Source: Dendrobium chrysotoxum
Taxonomy: Eukaryota; Streptophyta; Magnoliopsida; Asparagales; Orchidaceae
Length of the DNA stretch: 64,000 nt
Direction of reading: 5' to 3'
Assembly: GCA_019925795.1 (NCBI GenBank)
Contig: CM034300.1
Location: 74,937,021-75,001,020, forward strand
Under the pieces are notes generated by a model. That model made no database searches, was not told where the DNA came from, and saw only the letters and a program-made list of their open reading frames with translations. Within the stretch, counting starts at the first letter, position 1, and each line of letters starts with the position of its first letter. This document shows, piece after piece, positions 1 through 9,215 of this stretch. Position numbers and translations under genes: made by a program.

Positions 1-205
1 CGGCCTCTCCGCGCCATCGGTCTATTTTTCTTTTATTTGTGACGATGATGGCGGAAAGTTTTAACAAAATTAGGTTTCGGGTGAATTTTCAGAAGGTAGA
101 TTGGGTTTTAAATAAGACACTACCCAGAGATTTCGCCCTCATTTTGTGAGGACTTTTTGATCTGAGTTCTAGTTTCCTATAGGCGCAAACCCCTATAGTT
201 AATTA
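1..205. repeat. Direct repeat, left copy (window edge)
   Basis: This block recurs at 834-1038 with about five differences by eye, offset 833 bases. The match begins at the first base of the window, so its true left end is not visible. It is non-coding in appearance, starting with a GC-rich stretch and ending at GTTAATTA. It may be a segment of an unclassified element that flanks the LINE piece between the two copies, or one half of a tandem duplication. Confidence 0.85.
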
Positions 206-226
206 AAAATAGTTAATATTAAAAAT

Positions 227-833
227 AGAATTGCTACTATTTCTTTGCACTTTAGATTTTAAAATATGTGGCTCTTTAATAGTTCCTTCTTTGATGTTGT
301 TCATGCTAATTGGCAAGCGCCTTTATTCCCTGATAATTTTATTTTTGGTATGAGAAGGTTTTGGTTAACGCTGAAAAGATTAAAGCAAGTGCTTAATTGG
401 TGGAATCGTAATGTTTTTAGAAATCTCTTTTCTAATATTTTAGAAGTTGAGCATAAGGTCACTGCTTTTGAGGATCTTTGGCAGCAGGATCCTTCTCATG
501 CTAATTTATCCTTGCTTACTAATTCTAAACTTGATTAGTTTAACCTTCAAGCTCAGGAAGAGGTTTTTTAGAAACAAAAAGCTGCGGCTAAGCATTTGGT
601 TGAAGGTGATAATAGCACTAAGTATTTTCATGCTTTAACTAAGAGAAAAAGGATCAAGAATAATATCAATAATATTCGGAGGGAGGATGGGTCCTTTTCT
701 AATAACCTTGATGAGATTGCCAATTTATCCGTGCATCACTTTCAATCTCATTTTAATAAAACCTTCTCTCCTGTTCATGATATGGATTACTCTTTTATTG
801 TGGGCTCTGAAAATTTCATTAGATGTATGCTCC
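227..833 (+). pseudogene. L1-type LINE ORF2 fragment: end of endonuclease and linker
   Basis: The translation at 266-538 has the tryptophan-rich linker that follows the endonuclease in plant L1 LINEs (WLTLKRLKQVLNWWNRNVF region). From 590 the same strand gives the family signature EGDNSTKYFHALTKRKR followed by NNINNIRREDGS. A stop at 536-538 and a further stop near 569 break the frame. An endonuclease end seems to lie just before 266, after another stop. The reverse transcriptase that should follow is absent: at 834 the sequence switches to the direct repeat. The 3' half of a similar LINE resumes at about 3906, so both pieces may come from one element, though that is inference. Confidence 0.8.
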
Positions 834-1038
834 CGGCCTCTCCGCGCCATCGGTCTATTTTTCTTTTATTTGTGACGATGATGGCGGAAAGTTTTAACAA
901 AATTAGGTTTCGGGTGAATTTTCAGAAGGCAGATTGGGTTTTAAATAAGACACTACCCAGAGATTTCACCCTCATTTTGTGAGGACTTTTTGATCTGAGT
1001 TCTAGTTTTTTATAGGCGCAAGCCCCTATAGTTAATTA
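834..1038. repeat. Direct repeat, right copy
   Basis: Second copy of the block at 1-205, nearly identical and ending at the same GTTAATTA. It abuts the LINE fragment abruptly at 833/834, which marks a rearrangement or insertion junction. The sequence after 1038 differs from that after 205. Confidence 0.85.
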
Positions 1039-2336
1039 CCCCTCTCGATAACAGGAGAGAGCTTTCGATTAAGGCTAGTCGTTAAGGAGATCATATGGAT
1101 CTTAAGTCCAGTGATTTTATTTAGAAAATTGCCTAAGATTTCACTTAGGGGCCTACGAACGCCTTCTCTCTGCTTGTACACAGGTTGCGGATCCGGTGGC
1201 GTTAAAGCTTTCTAAATTTTAGTTATTGCATTTAGTTTATTTTAACTCCTCTAAGTGTCACTTAGTACAACTCGTAGAGGGTGTTTGCTCAATCGGCACT
1301 ACTAGACTGTGCTCGTAGAAGAATTATCTTGCTTTGTGCCCGTAGTTTATTTTTTACTACAGTAGTTTGTTACTTTATTTTCAGCACTTTATTTTTCCTG
1401 CAATAGTTAGTTTACTATTTTCATCACTAATTTAATTATATTTATTGATGTGCTGACTTTTGACTGTTTGCTTGCAGGTGCTCATAGCCAGCAGTCTAGA
1501 GGACTCTCAGGTAGATGCAACTTAGACTACAACTGAGGATCTTAGTGAGCTTGAACTTGTTTGCTGGATAGTTGTTGGAGAGAGTTTCATTGTTTAGAGA
1601 GCTGCCATTTGGAGAGGTGTTTGAATTATTTGGAGATCATTAGTTTGTACTTAGGTTTGATAGTGGAGACATTGATTTGATGTTCTTTTGATTTACAATT
1701 TCTTTTGATTTAATTGAAGTTTTGATTTAACTTGTTAATCGGATTTTAAAATTATTTACTCGATTAAATGATTTAAAAGTTTTAACAGTTTAATTTGATA
1801 ATTTAGATCTTTAGTTTTGAATGTATTTTAAAATTATTTATGTTAAATTTGATTTACTTTATTTTGCAAATTTTAAATGTTGAAGATATTTCAAAATTTA
1901 TTAAGTTATTTAAATTTTATTCATGTTAATTTTAAATTTCAAATTGTTTAAATATCTCTTATCGATTATATTTAAGTTTAGAAATTTAAATTAGTTTAAT
2001 TAATTAAGTTTCTGATTTTAGTTAATTAGTTTAATTAGTCAATTTGAATTTTAGTTATTTAATTAGTTAAATAAGTTTTGTTAACTAATTAATATTTTAA
2101 ATCAATTAAATGATTTCTACTTTTAAATTAAAGTTTGATTAAAAGAATTTTGAATTAAAGTTTTGATTTTAAAACATTTATTGTTCCATATTAGTTATTA
2201 GTTAATTAATTTTTAAATTAATTAAAAGTTCAGATTGAAGTTTTAAGTTGATTACAGTTATTAATGTAATTTAAATTAAGTTTTACATTAAATCCATATT
2301 CTCCAAAATTCACCTAAGTCCAAAATTTAATTTTTT
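1039..2336. other. No gene seen; AT-rich, possibly LTR-retrotransposon non-coding DNA
   Basis: No coding signal is visible on either strand. The first 500 bases have ordinary composition, including a T-rich tract with an intron-like TTGCTTGCAG near 1468-1477; the rest is built from AATT, TTAAT and TTTAA words. Its position before the GC-rich tandem duplication suggests it belongs to the same non-coding element, but no protein domain supports this. Confidence 0.4.
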
Positions 2337-2592
2337 CTAAGTCCCAAAATTTTGAGTAAATTTCGGCAGCCTCCCGGCGTCCCCTCCCTTATGCCGGGAG
2401 GTAAGGAGGGCATTTGCCCTTTCAAGTTCGCCCGGCCGGAAAGATAGTCAACGGCCAAGGGCTTCAGGGCGTTGTCGGGCCCCGGAATGGTCTTCAGAAG
2501 TTTCCAATTGACGATGATTGGTTGCCGGAGATTTGTTGATGATTGCCGCTTGTGATGTGCTGATTTGAGGATCCCTTTCTCTTTTTATCATT
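2337..2592 (+). repeat. Tandem duplicated LTR-like block, copy 1
   Basis: The block begins with CTAAGTCCCAAAATTTTGAG, runs through AAATTTCGGCAGCCT and a GC-rich middle, and ends in GATCCCTTTCTCTTTTTAT. It recurs at 2676-2996. The AAATTTCGGCAG motif after an AAGTCC...TTTTGA stretch is common in LTRs of plant chromovirus (Gypsy) elements. Assigning it to such an LTR is inference; no ends, primer site or coding domain were found. Confidence 0.7.
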
Positions 2593-2675
2593 TAATTATC
2601 AAATTAATTAATATTTATAATTATTTTTAAATTAAATGTTCATTTGAGCCATTTTCAATTTTCTCAAAAATTTGG

Positions 2676-2996
2676 TTAAGTCCCAAATTTTTGAGAAAAT
2701 TTCGGCAGCCTTCCGGCGTCCCCTCCCCGGTCCGGAGGTAATGAGGGCATTTGCCCTTTCAAGTCCGCCCGGCCTGAAAGATAGTCAACGGTCGGGGGGC
2801 TTCAGGGCGTTGTCGGGCCCGGGAAATGGTCTTCTGAAGCTTTGATTGACGATGATTGGATGCAGATCGTAGTTGTTGCAGAAGATTGGACGCAGATCGA
2901 ATGGTTGCAGACGATTGGATGCAGATTGTCGATTGATAATGTTTGCCGATCCCTGTTGTTGCTTGATTGGAGATCCCTTTCTCTCTTTTTATTTTA
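2676..2996 (+). repeat. Tandem duplicated LTR-like block, copy 2
   Basis: Second, diverged copy of 2337-2592. The AAATTTCGGCAGCCT core, the GCATTTGCCCTTTCAAGT stretch and the TCAGGGCGTTGTCGGGCC stretch are conserved. This copy has an extra internal expansion of a short GATTGGA(T/C)GCAGAT repeat at about 2850-2930. Confidence 0.7.
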
Positions 2997-3262
2997 TTTT
3001 ATCTTATTTTATTGTACATATAATATAATATTATATAATAATAATAATAACAATTTAATATTATTATTATATTATATTATATTATATTATATAACACATA
3101 TATAATATTATATATATATATATATATATACACATAATATCATATACTGCTATATAGTATTATATTTCATACATATTATGTTATATATAATATAATATTA
3201 TATCATAATATTATATTATATAATATCATACTTATATATATAATATAATATAGACATATTAT
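2995..3262. repeat. AT-rich microsatellite (TA/ATT repeats)
   Basis: Long run of TATA, ATAATA and TTATAT words, including an uninterrupted (TA)n at about 3110-3131. No gene. Confidence 0.9.
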
Positions 3263-3905
3263 ATTACAAAATAGAAATAGAGAAGGGATTGGGATAGGGA
3301 CGGAGGCAAAAGCCACCCACGGAGCTCGCAGACGGGTCGGGGTCCTCGGTCGGACGGCGTCAGCCTTGCAAGCGGAGACGGTGGCCGGAGTTCGGGTGGA
3401 GTCGGTGACAGGTCAGCGTCCTGGAGGCGGAGAGAGGATAGACCGCAGCAAGCCGGGTTTGGGCACAGAGGTTTGGAGGCCGACGAGTCTGCTGCGTGAT
3501 GTAGTTGGAAAGTGCTCGATGATGCAGGGAGACGAACGTCGACTAGGGCACGGATCAGCCTCGGCGTGCAGAGGAGACGACGGGGCTTGTAGTCGGAGGC
3601 GGGTTGACAGTCGCGGCTAGGGCATGACATGTGCTGGCGTCGATCAGAGATGGTAGGAGTTGGGTCGGCTTCTGCTGCAGATCTACAAACCAAAGCACAG
3701 GTAAGAGCTCCTTTGATTTCCTTTCCCTGTGTATTGGATCCTTCTCCGTTCGAATGAGTCCGAGAGGTATGTTCTGAACTTTCTCTCTTGCCTTCGTTTC
3801 TGAGAGCGTGTGTGCGGGAATGAGAGGGTTTCGTTGTTTTTGTGTCGTGCGGAGCGGTTACACGATCGTGGGGAGAGGCCAGCTGAGTCGTGGGGCTTGC
3901 GACAG
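3263..3905. other. GC-rich stretch without a recognisable gene
   Basis: Composition switches sharply from the TA microsatellite to a G-rich plus strand. Open frames exist on both strands (3259-3693 minus, 3366-3620 plus) but neither translation resembles a known domain, and overlapping open frames are expected in GC-rich DNA. It ends at the junction where LINE coding sequence resumes. Confidence 0.5.
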
Positions 3906-3943
3906 TTAGAGGTCAACATTTATCCCTAAAGTTCTCTCTATGG

Positions 3944-4690
3944 AGGATAATGTTTCTCTTACTAGACCCCCCTCTTTGGTATACTCTTCGATCTAAAGAG
4001 AATCTTTGGGCTAAATTTATGTTGTCTAAATACTGTAAGGGCAATCATCCGATTACTTGCTATCCTAAAATTGGGACACTAAAGTTTGGAAAAGGCTTTG
4101 CAAAATTAAATGGGAGGCAGAAGCTTTGATCTCTTGGGGTCTTGGTGAAGGTAATATATTTTTTTGGCAAGATAAATGGTTAGGAAATGAGTCTATTGAT
4201 GTTATTCTGAATACTTCTTCTGCTGCTTTGGATAAAGTTAACTTTTTCTTCAAAGATGATGGTTGGGATTACACTAAACTTTCTAGCTTTCTGCCTGATT
4301 TTGTTTCTCAGCGTATTTTAAAGGTGCATATTCTCTCTAATGCTAAAGATGTTATTTTATGTAACATCTCTCATGATGGGGCTTTTTCCCTTAAAAATGT
4401 GTGGCACTCATTTAGGGAGATAGGTAATAGTAATATTATTTTTTCTAAAGTTTGGAATAAGAGTATCCCTTCTACGATCTCTGTTTTTATGTGGCGGTTG
4501 TTACATAAATTTATTTCTATTGAGGATAATATTATTAAAAAGGCTTTAGTCTTGCTTCTAAATACCAATGCTATTTTCACATTGAGAGTATGCATCATGT
4601 CTTTGTCTCTGGGCCGGTGGCTGTTAGCACTTGGGTTTATTTTGACGATCTTTTTCAATTAAATTGTTTTAATGCTCGTCTTACCCTCTT
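3944..4690 (+). pseudogene. LINE ORF2: zf-RVT region (frameshifted)
   Basis: The segment carries the family order: a KENLWAKFMLSKY stretch, then after a frame change KVWKRLCKIKWEAEAL and ISWGLGEGNIFFWQDKWLGN (about 4085-4200), then FSLKNVWHSF, SIPSTISVFMWRLLHK (about 4390-4510), and after a second frame change the HHVFVSGPVAVSTW motif near 4590-4640, where the zinc-binding residues and the conserved GPVA lie. At least two single-base-type frame changes interrupt it (near 4070 and near 4550). The zf-RVT domain sits between reverse transcriptase and RNase H in plant L1 elements. Confidence 0.85.
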
Positions 4691-4905
4691 CTCGCTACTT
4701 AAGTTGTGGTTTGTTAACACAAAAGGTCATATCCGTAATGCTATTCCTTCTCTTATCCTTTAGTTTCTTTAGTTGGAAAGGAACAATTCTATCTTTAATA
4801 ATGTTAAGATGAGCCACCACAATGTCATTCAAAGAGTTAAGGATAAAATTGTGGCTCTTGTGGCTGTTAAACTGCTTACTGTTAAACATTTTAAAAACTT
4901 GCTAT

Positions 4906-5309
4906 CATGTTGGCTCTAAGTTAGGCATTATTTGGGAGAGAAGTGCTGTGCTTGATGTTCTTTTTTGGTTAAAGCCTCCTCCTCATTGGTATAAATTGAA
5001 TGTGGAGGGTGTGTACTCTACTGCTTCCAGTGGTTGTGGTGGCCTCATTCGGGACTGCTGTGGTAAATTTATTAGGGGCTTTGCTGCTCCTGCTTCTAAG
5101 GTGGATCCATGTTGGCTCTAAGTTAGGCATTATTTGGGAGAGAAGTGTTGTGCTTGATGTTCTTTTTTGGTTAAAGCCTCCTCCTCATTGGTATAAATTG
5201 AATGTGGAGGGTGTGTACTCTACTGCTTCCAGTGGTTGTGGTGGCCTCATTCGGGACTGATGTGGTAAATTTATTAGGGGCTTTGCTGCTCCTGCTTCTA
5301 AGGTGGATA
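4906..5309 (+). repeat. 202-bp tandem duplication inside the LINE RNase H region
   Basis: Unit 1 is 4906-5107 and unit 2 is 5108-5309, with two substitutions seen by eye. The period, 202, is not a multiple of three, so unit 2 is in a different frame from unit 1. Unit 2 is followed by the ordinary continuation of the RNase H domain. Confidence 0.95.
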
Positions 5310-5640
5310 CCAATACTGCTACTCTTAGAGCTATTCTCTATGGTATTAATCTTAACATTTCTCTTAATTTAACTAATGTGATTATTGAGGTGAATTCAGA
5401 ATTCAACATTTCTCCTTTTTTGGGTGCTGAAGAGGTTTGTTGCAACACTAATTCTTTTTATAATATTAGGGAAATTAAGAACTTATTACTGCAGGTTAAT
5501 TCGTCCTTTTGCAAGGTTAGTAAACCTGCTAATTCATGTGTGTTTTGGCTGGCTAACTGGGGCTGTGGCTGAGTGTTTTTACTGAAATCACTCATTCTTC
5601 TTTGCCCCCCTTTCTTAATGGCTTGATTAGCCTTGAATCC
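4960..5640 (+). pseudogene. LINE RNase H (RVT_3) domain, duplicated start
   Basis: The translation WLKPPPHWYKLNVEGVYSTA followed by SSGCGGLIRD is the start of the RNase H domain of plant L1 LINEs (usually KxNVDG...GxGGxIRD). In this copy the first catalytic aspartate position reads E (NVEG instead of NVDG), in both tandem units. The domain continues at 5303-5572 (TATLRAILYGINL, IIEVNSE) and ends in a tryptophan-rich C-terminus with stops. The RNase H would degrade the RNA strand of the cDNA hybrid; here it is non-functional because of the 202-bp frame-shifting duplication and the substituted acidic residue. Confidence 0.85.
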
Positions 5641-6516
5641 TCTGAGGTTCCTTATGTTGTTACGGCTTAATTGTTGTGTTGTCTTATGTTCTGTGAGGAT
5701 GTCTCCTCTAGCTGTTTTTTATTGTCTTGTAGGTGTTCTGGCTAGTGCTCCTGTGCTGGCTTTGTTCTGTTTGGGAGGTGCTGTAGGGTGTCTTGGTGGC
5801 GTGCTCTTTCCTGTTGCTATGGTTCTGGTTGGTTTTCTGGGTTTTTTTTGATCCTTGGTGTGTCTTTGGTCTGCCTTGTCTGGTTACGGACCCTTTGGGT
5901 GGGATTTTCTCCTGGTCCTTCTGGTGCCTCCCTTGAAGGATGTTATGTATTGGTTGGTGGGTGTTTTTTCTCTCTTTGTGTTGACTCTTCCCTTTGGTTT
6001 CTGGGCTGTGTTAGTGCTTTTCTTGTTTTGTCTTCTGCTACTTTGGTTTGCATAATGGGAGAGCTGTGACTATTAATTTTGTCTGTCCTCCATTCTCAGG
6101 TTTGTGGGTTCTACTTCTCAGGTCACTGGTTTATTTTCGCTGTCTGTTTTTCTCCACTCTTTTTCGGTTATCCTTGGCAGGTATTTTATCTCTATTTGCA
6201 GTATTTTAGCCTTGCAGGTGATTGGGATCAGCTTGCTTGGAAGGTTTTTGGCTGCTGGAGGTGTTTTGGCTTTGATCTGCTGATTACTTTTGCTTGTCCC
6301 GATTATTTGGGGTGCTCTTTCTAGTGCACCGTAGAATGTTTCTAGGTTATTTTGTAATCTTGTTTAGTAGAGGACTCGAGCTTTTAGGATTTTCTTTTCC
6401 TTTTAATTTTGTAGCTCTGTGGAGCAATAGTGAGCTTGAGTCTTCTTTAAAGACCTTGTAATTTTCCCTTATATTAACACGGAGGCCCCTTCGCGGGGAT
6501 TTTAATTAAAAAAAAA

Positions 6517-7176
6517 GTTTATCTAATAATTTAATTATATTAAAAAATAATACATGACACATAATTACGAATGCCTGTAATAAAATTAGCCCCATTATAC
6601 TGCAAAATATTCAGGATATATGATTAAAAAAATTAATATGATGATCTAAATCCGTGTTTTCTTTATTTGCAACGTTTTCACTTCTATTTTACCAGAGAAC
6701 ATCCACAGTCAAATTGTAAAAAATATTATCTTACAAATTAGAAAAAATTGGTTTGCAGTGGTTCAAGAATAAGTATCCTGCATGTCAAGTTTCATATATT
6801 TATGAATCAACTAATCAAATGTGACGGAGGACATCTTAGGATCTGTGGTGTCCTAATGAGAAGTTATGATGAGATGCAGAAGTTCATATAAAACAAACCT
6901 ATATAGCTTGTAATTAAGCTCTTAATTTGGCAATTTAATAGAAATAACATTGAAATTTAGAAGCATGAAAATCATACTTTCGATTGAAAATCACGCTGGT
7001 ATTGAAAATCGGATATGATCAGGTTTTATTAGACTCAATCACTCTACTATGCCAAGGGGAGACCACCTGGTCAGCCCAGACCAGCCTAGGCTAGCCTAAC
7101 CGACCAACCCTGGCCGAACCAACCCTTGGGCGGAATCAGGGGCAGCAGGGGGGGGGGGGGGGGATTTTGACCCCCT
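6517..7176. other. No gene seen; contains a 16-G run
   Basis: AT-rich sequence with no coding signal. Near 7060-7140 there is a short GC-rich stretch rich in CCAGCC and GGCTAG words, then G x16 at 7148-7163. Confidence 0.6.
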
Positions 7177-7588
7177 TGTGGGGCCCAAGGGAGCTATTAT
7201 TCATTATGTAAGGAGGAGCCATTTAGGAAGGTTTCCTAATTGTGTTTATGCTATTTAAATTGTTTATGAAGATTTCCTAATTGTGTTTATACTGTTTAGG
7301 AAGGTTTTAATTCATTAGGAATATTTCCTAATAGTGTTTATACTGGTTAGGAAGGTTCCAATTATGTTTATTGTGTATGAGGGCTATTTAAGGGGGGAGT
7401 TTTGTCAGGTTTTGGAGTGAGTTTCCTAACAGCGACTAGGGTTTGTGGGAGAGTTGATTTACTTCTTAAATAGTAGATCAATCGTATCTTTCGTTATTGT
7501 TGAAGAAGTAATAAAAAATTAGCCCCCATATTTATATTCCTGCATTTTTCTTTCCATCTAATTTATTGTTTTTAACTTCCAAGTCGCA
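7177..7588 (+). mobile_element. Probable LTR of an LTR retrotransposon
   Basis: The stretch starts TGTGGGGCCC and ends AAGTCGCA, with a TATA-like CTATTTAAGG near 7383-7392, an AATAAAAAATT polyadenylation-like word near 7509, and repeated TTTCCTAATTGTGTTTAT words at 7230-7340. It is followed six bases later by a primer-binding-site-like sequence. No second LTR was found in the window, so the left edge is inferred only from the TG and the position of the primer site. Confidence 0.55.
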
Positions 7589-7594
7589 TAAAGT

Positions 7595-7611
7595 TGGTAT
7601 CATAGTGAGGT
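7595..7611 (+). other. Primer-binding site complementary to initiator Met tRNA
   Basis: TGGTATCATAGTGAGG matches the plant pattern TGGTATCAGAGC with two changes. This is the usual priming site of plant LTR retrotransposons and lies just after the proposed LTR. Confidence 0.6.
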
Positions 7612-7620
7612 TTTGGAGAG

Positions 7621-7990
7621 ATGGTTAGCAAAGAAGGGTGCAGGCATGTGTTGGGAAAGGAGAAGTGGAGCAAATCAAATCTGGATAACGGAAAAGTTCT
7701 CAACCATCGAAGGAAGGTTTTCAACTATGAAGAATCGGATGGAGAGCCGAGTTTCGAGGGTTGGAAACATGTAAGGAGATAAATGTATAGGCAGAACACC
7801 TAGAAGTCAACTACAGGAACATCATAAGTTATTCCTTACAAATAAGAAACATGAGTTGGAATTGGTGTTGAGTTATAGGTAAGATCAAAGAGAAATCCTC
7901 ATTCAAATTAAAAGTACACATAAACATATTAATCGTAAAATGATTCATGAACCATTGAACAAACTTACAAGAATTATAAAGTTAGAGGGC
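7621..7990 (+). pseudogene. Decayed gag start of an LTR retrotransposon
   Basis: An ATG at 7621 opens a short frame with charged, gag-like composition (SKEGCRHVLGKEKW, then FNYEESDGEPSFEGWKHV) that stops near 7781. The stretch after it (ELEL..., KITRI-like) stays lysine-rich across frames. No zinc knuckle, protease or polymerase follows, so only the 5' end of the internal region survives. Family assignment is not possible from this. Confidence 0.4.
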
Positions 7991-9184
7991 GTCCTTCATA
8001 ACTAACTGGTGTAGAGCATGACACCTCTACCCTACCGAAGTAGACCCACAAATCAGATCAAATCCCCCCAATGATATAAATTTAGAATATCTCTCATAAA
8101 ACTTCTTATGGATATCAAACATATCTCATTTAATAATGCATATTATACCAAACAAAGTGTAATCATACGTATCTGTTATTAGATCATTTCACAATTCAAC
8201 AGGTTGTACTTAGTTTGTTGACCTAATCATATGGATAATTCTAGAAGTCCCCACACTCCCTCCTATTGGTGAAGACATGGATGACCATGATGCACCTGAT
8301 GAATTTGATGGGTGCATTTTTAAGTGATTGCATTGTGGTGGATAAGAGATTCAAAACCCTATTCATCAAATGGGGCCTATAATCAAAATATATATATCAT
8401 CACTCTCATGTCTTCACCAGGCTTCAAACAGGGCGGTCCAGATAACTACTATTCTCTCTTTTATTTCTTTATTGAACCATTGGATGGTCCTTCCTTTGAT
8501 TTCATGCTTTATGTAATCAATCTTTCTATCTTTGTTTTTTGGGTTAATTTTGGGTAATTTCCTTGTACTCATATCATTCTTCTTATAAAATTATGCTTTT
8601 TAAAACTTTAAGGAAAAAAATGCCCTAACAAGTCTACATCCTCTCCAAATCTTTCATCATCCATTCCAAAATGATTATATAATAATTCATGAAAATGTTA
8701 ATCCTACTTATGATGATAAGGTTCAAAGCTTGGAGATTAGAACAAATAAGGGATTCACAACAGTAGCTGGTTCAAGCGTAAAATTCACAATGAAAAACTG
8801 TTAATACCTTATAGGAGGTGAGGGTCGACAATAATGAGAGATATGTTGTGAGGAGGTTGGGTGGTGTCAGCAGTGTTCTGAGCAAGAGGCCAAAGTTACA
8901 GGTGTCCTAAGGGAGAAGAAAAAAAGAGAGGGCACAAGAGAGGAGATTGAGGAAGGAGGGGTCTTGTCGAGCTAACGAATATATTCCACATATTCCTATC
9001 AATTTTTTTGCTGGAAATTCATTCGAAAAAGTACCAATGAATTTCTGAGGGAATTTCAACAAGGTTAGTATTCGACACTTCTCATGTCTAAATAAGTTGA
9101 AGTTACAAACCAAACAAACAACCGTCTGGAAGTCCATTAGTAATACATTGTTTTCTTCTAGTAGAAATCTCTCAACAACCTCTT

Positions 9185-9215
<31 letters not shown>

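Larger units (their letters stand above)
3906..6516 (+). mobile_element. L1-type LINE, 3' half with 3' UTR and A tail
   Basis: The order of parts is: the end of the reverse transcriptase thumb or linker (about 3940-4060, GENLWAKFMLSKY-like), a zf-RVT region, an RNase H domain, then a G/T-rich 3' untranslated region (about 5640-6507). It ends with ACGGAGGCCCCTTCGCGGGG, common near plant L1 3' ends, and a run of nine A (6508-6516). The coding part is broken by several frameshifts, so it is inactive. The catalytic reverse transcriptase core is absent from the window. Confidence 0.85.

Noticed and set aside
3259..3693. 144-codon minus-strand frame and 84-codon plus-strand frame
   Set aside because: GC-rich stretch with opposing open frames and no recognisable motif.
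5633..6324. Hydrophobic plus-strand frames that look like membrane proteins
   Set aside because: They fall in the G/T-rich 3' untranslated region of the L1-type LINE; T-rich codons give false hydrophobic stretches.
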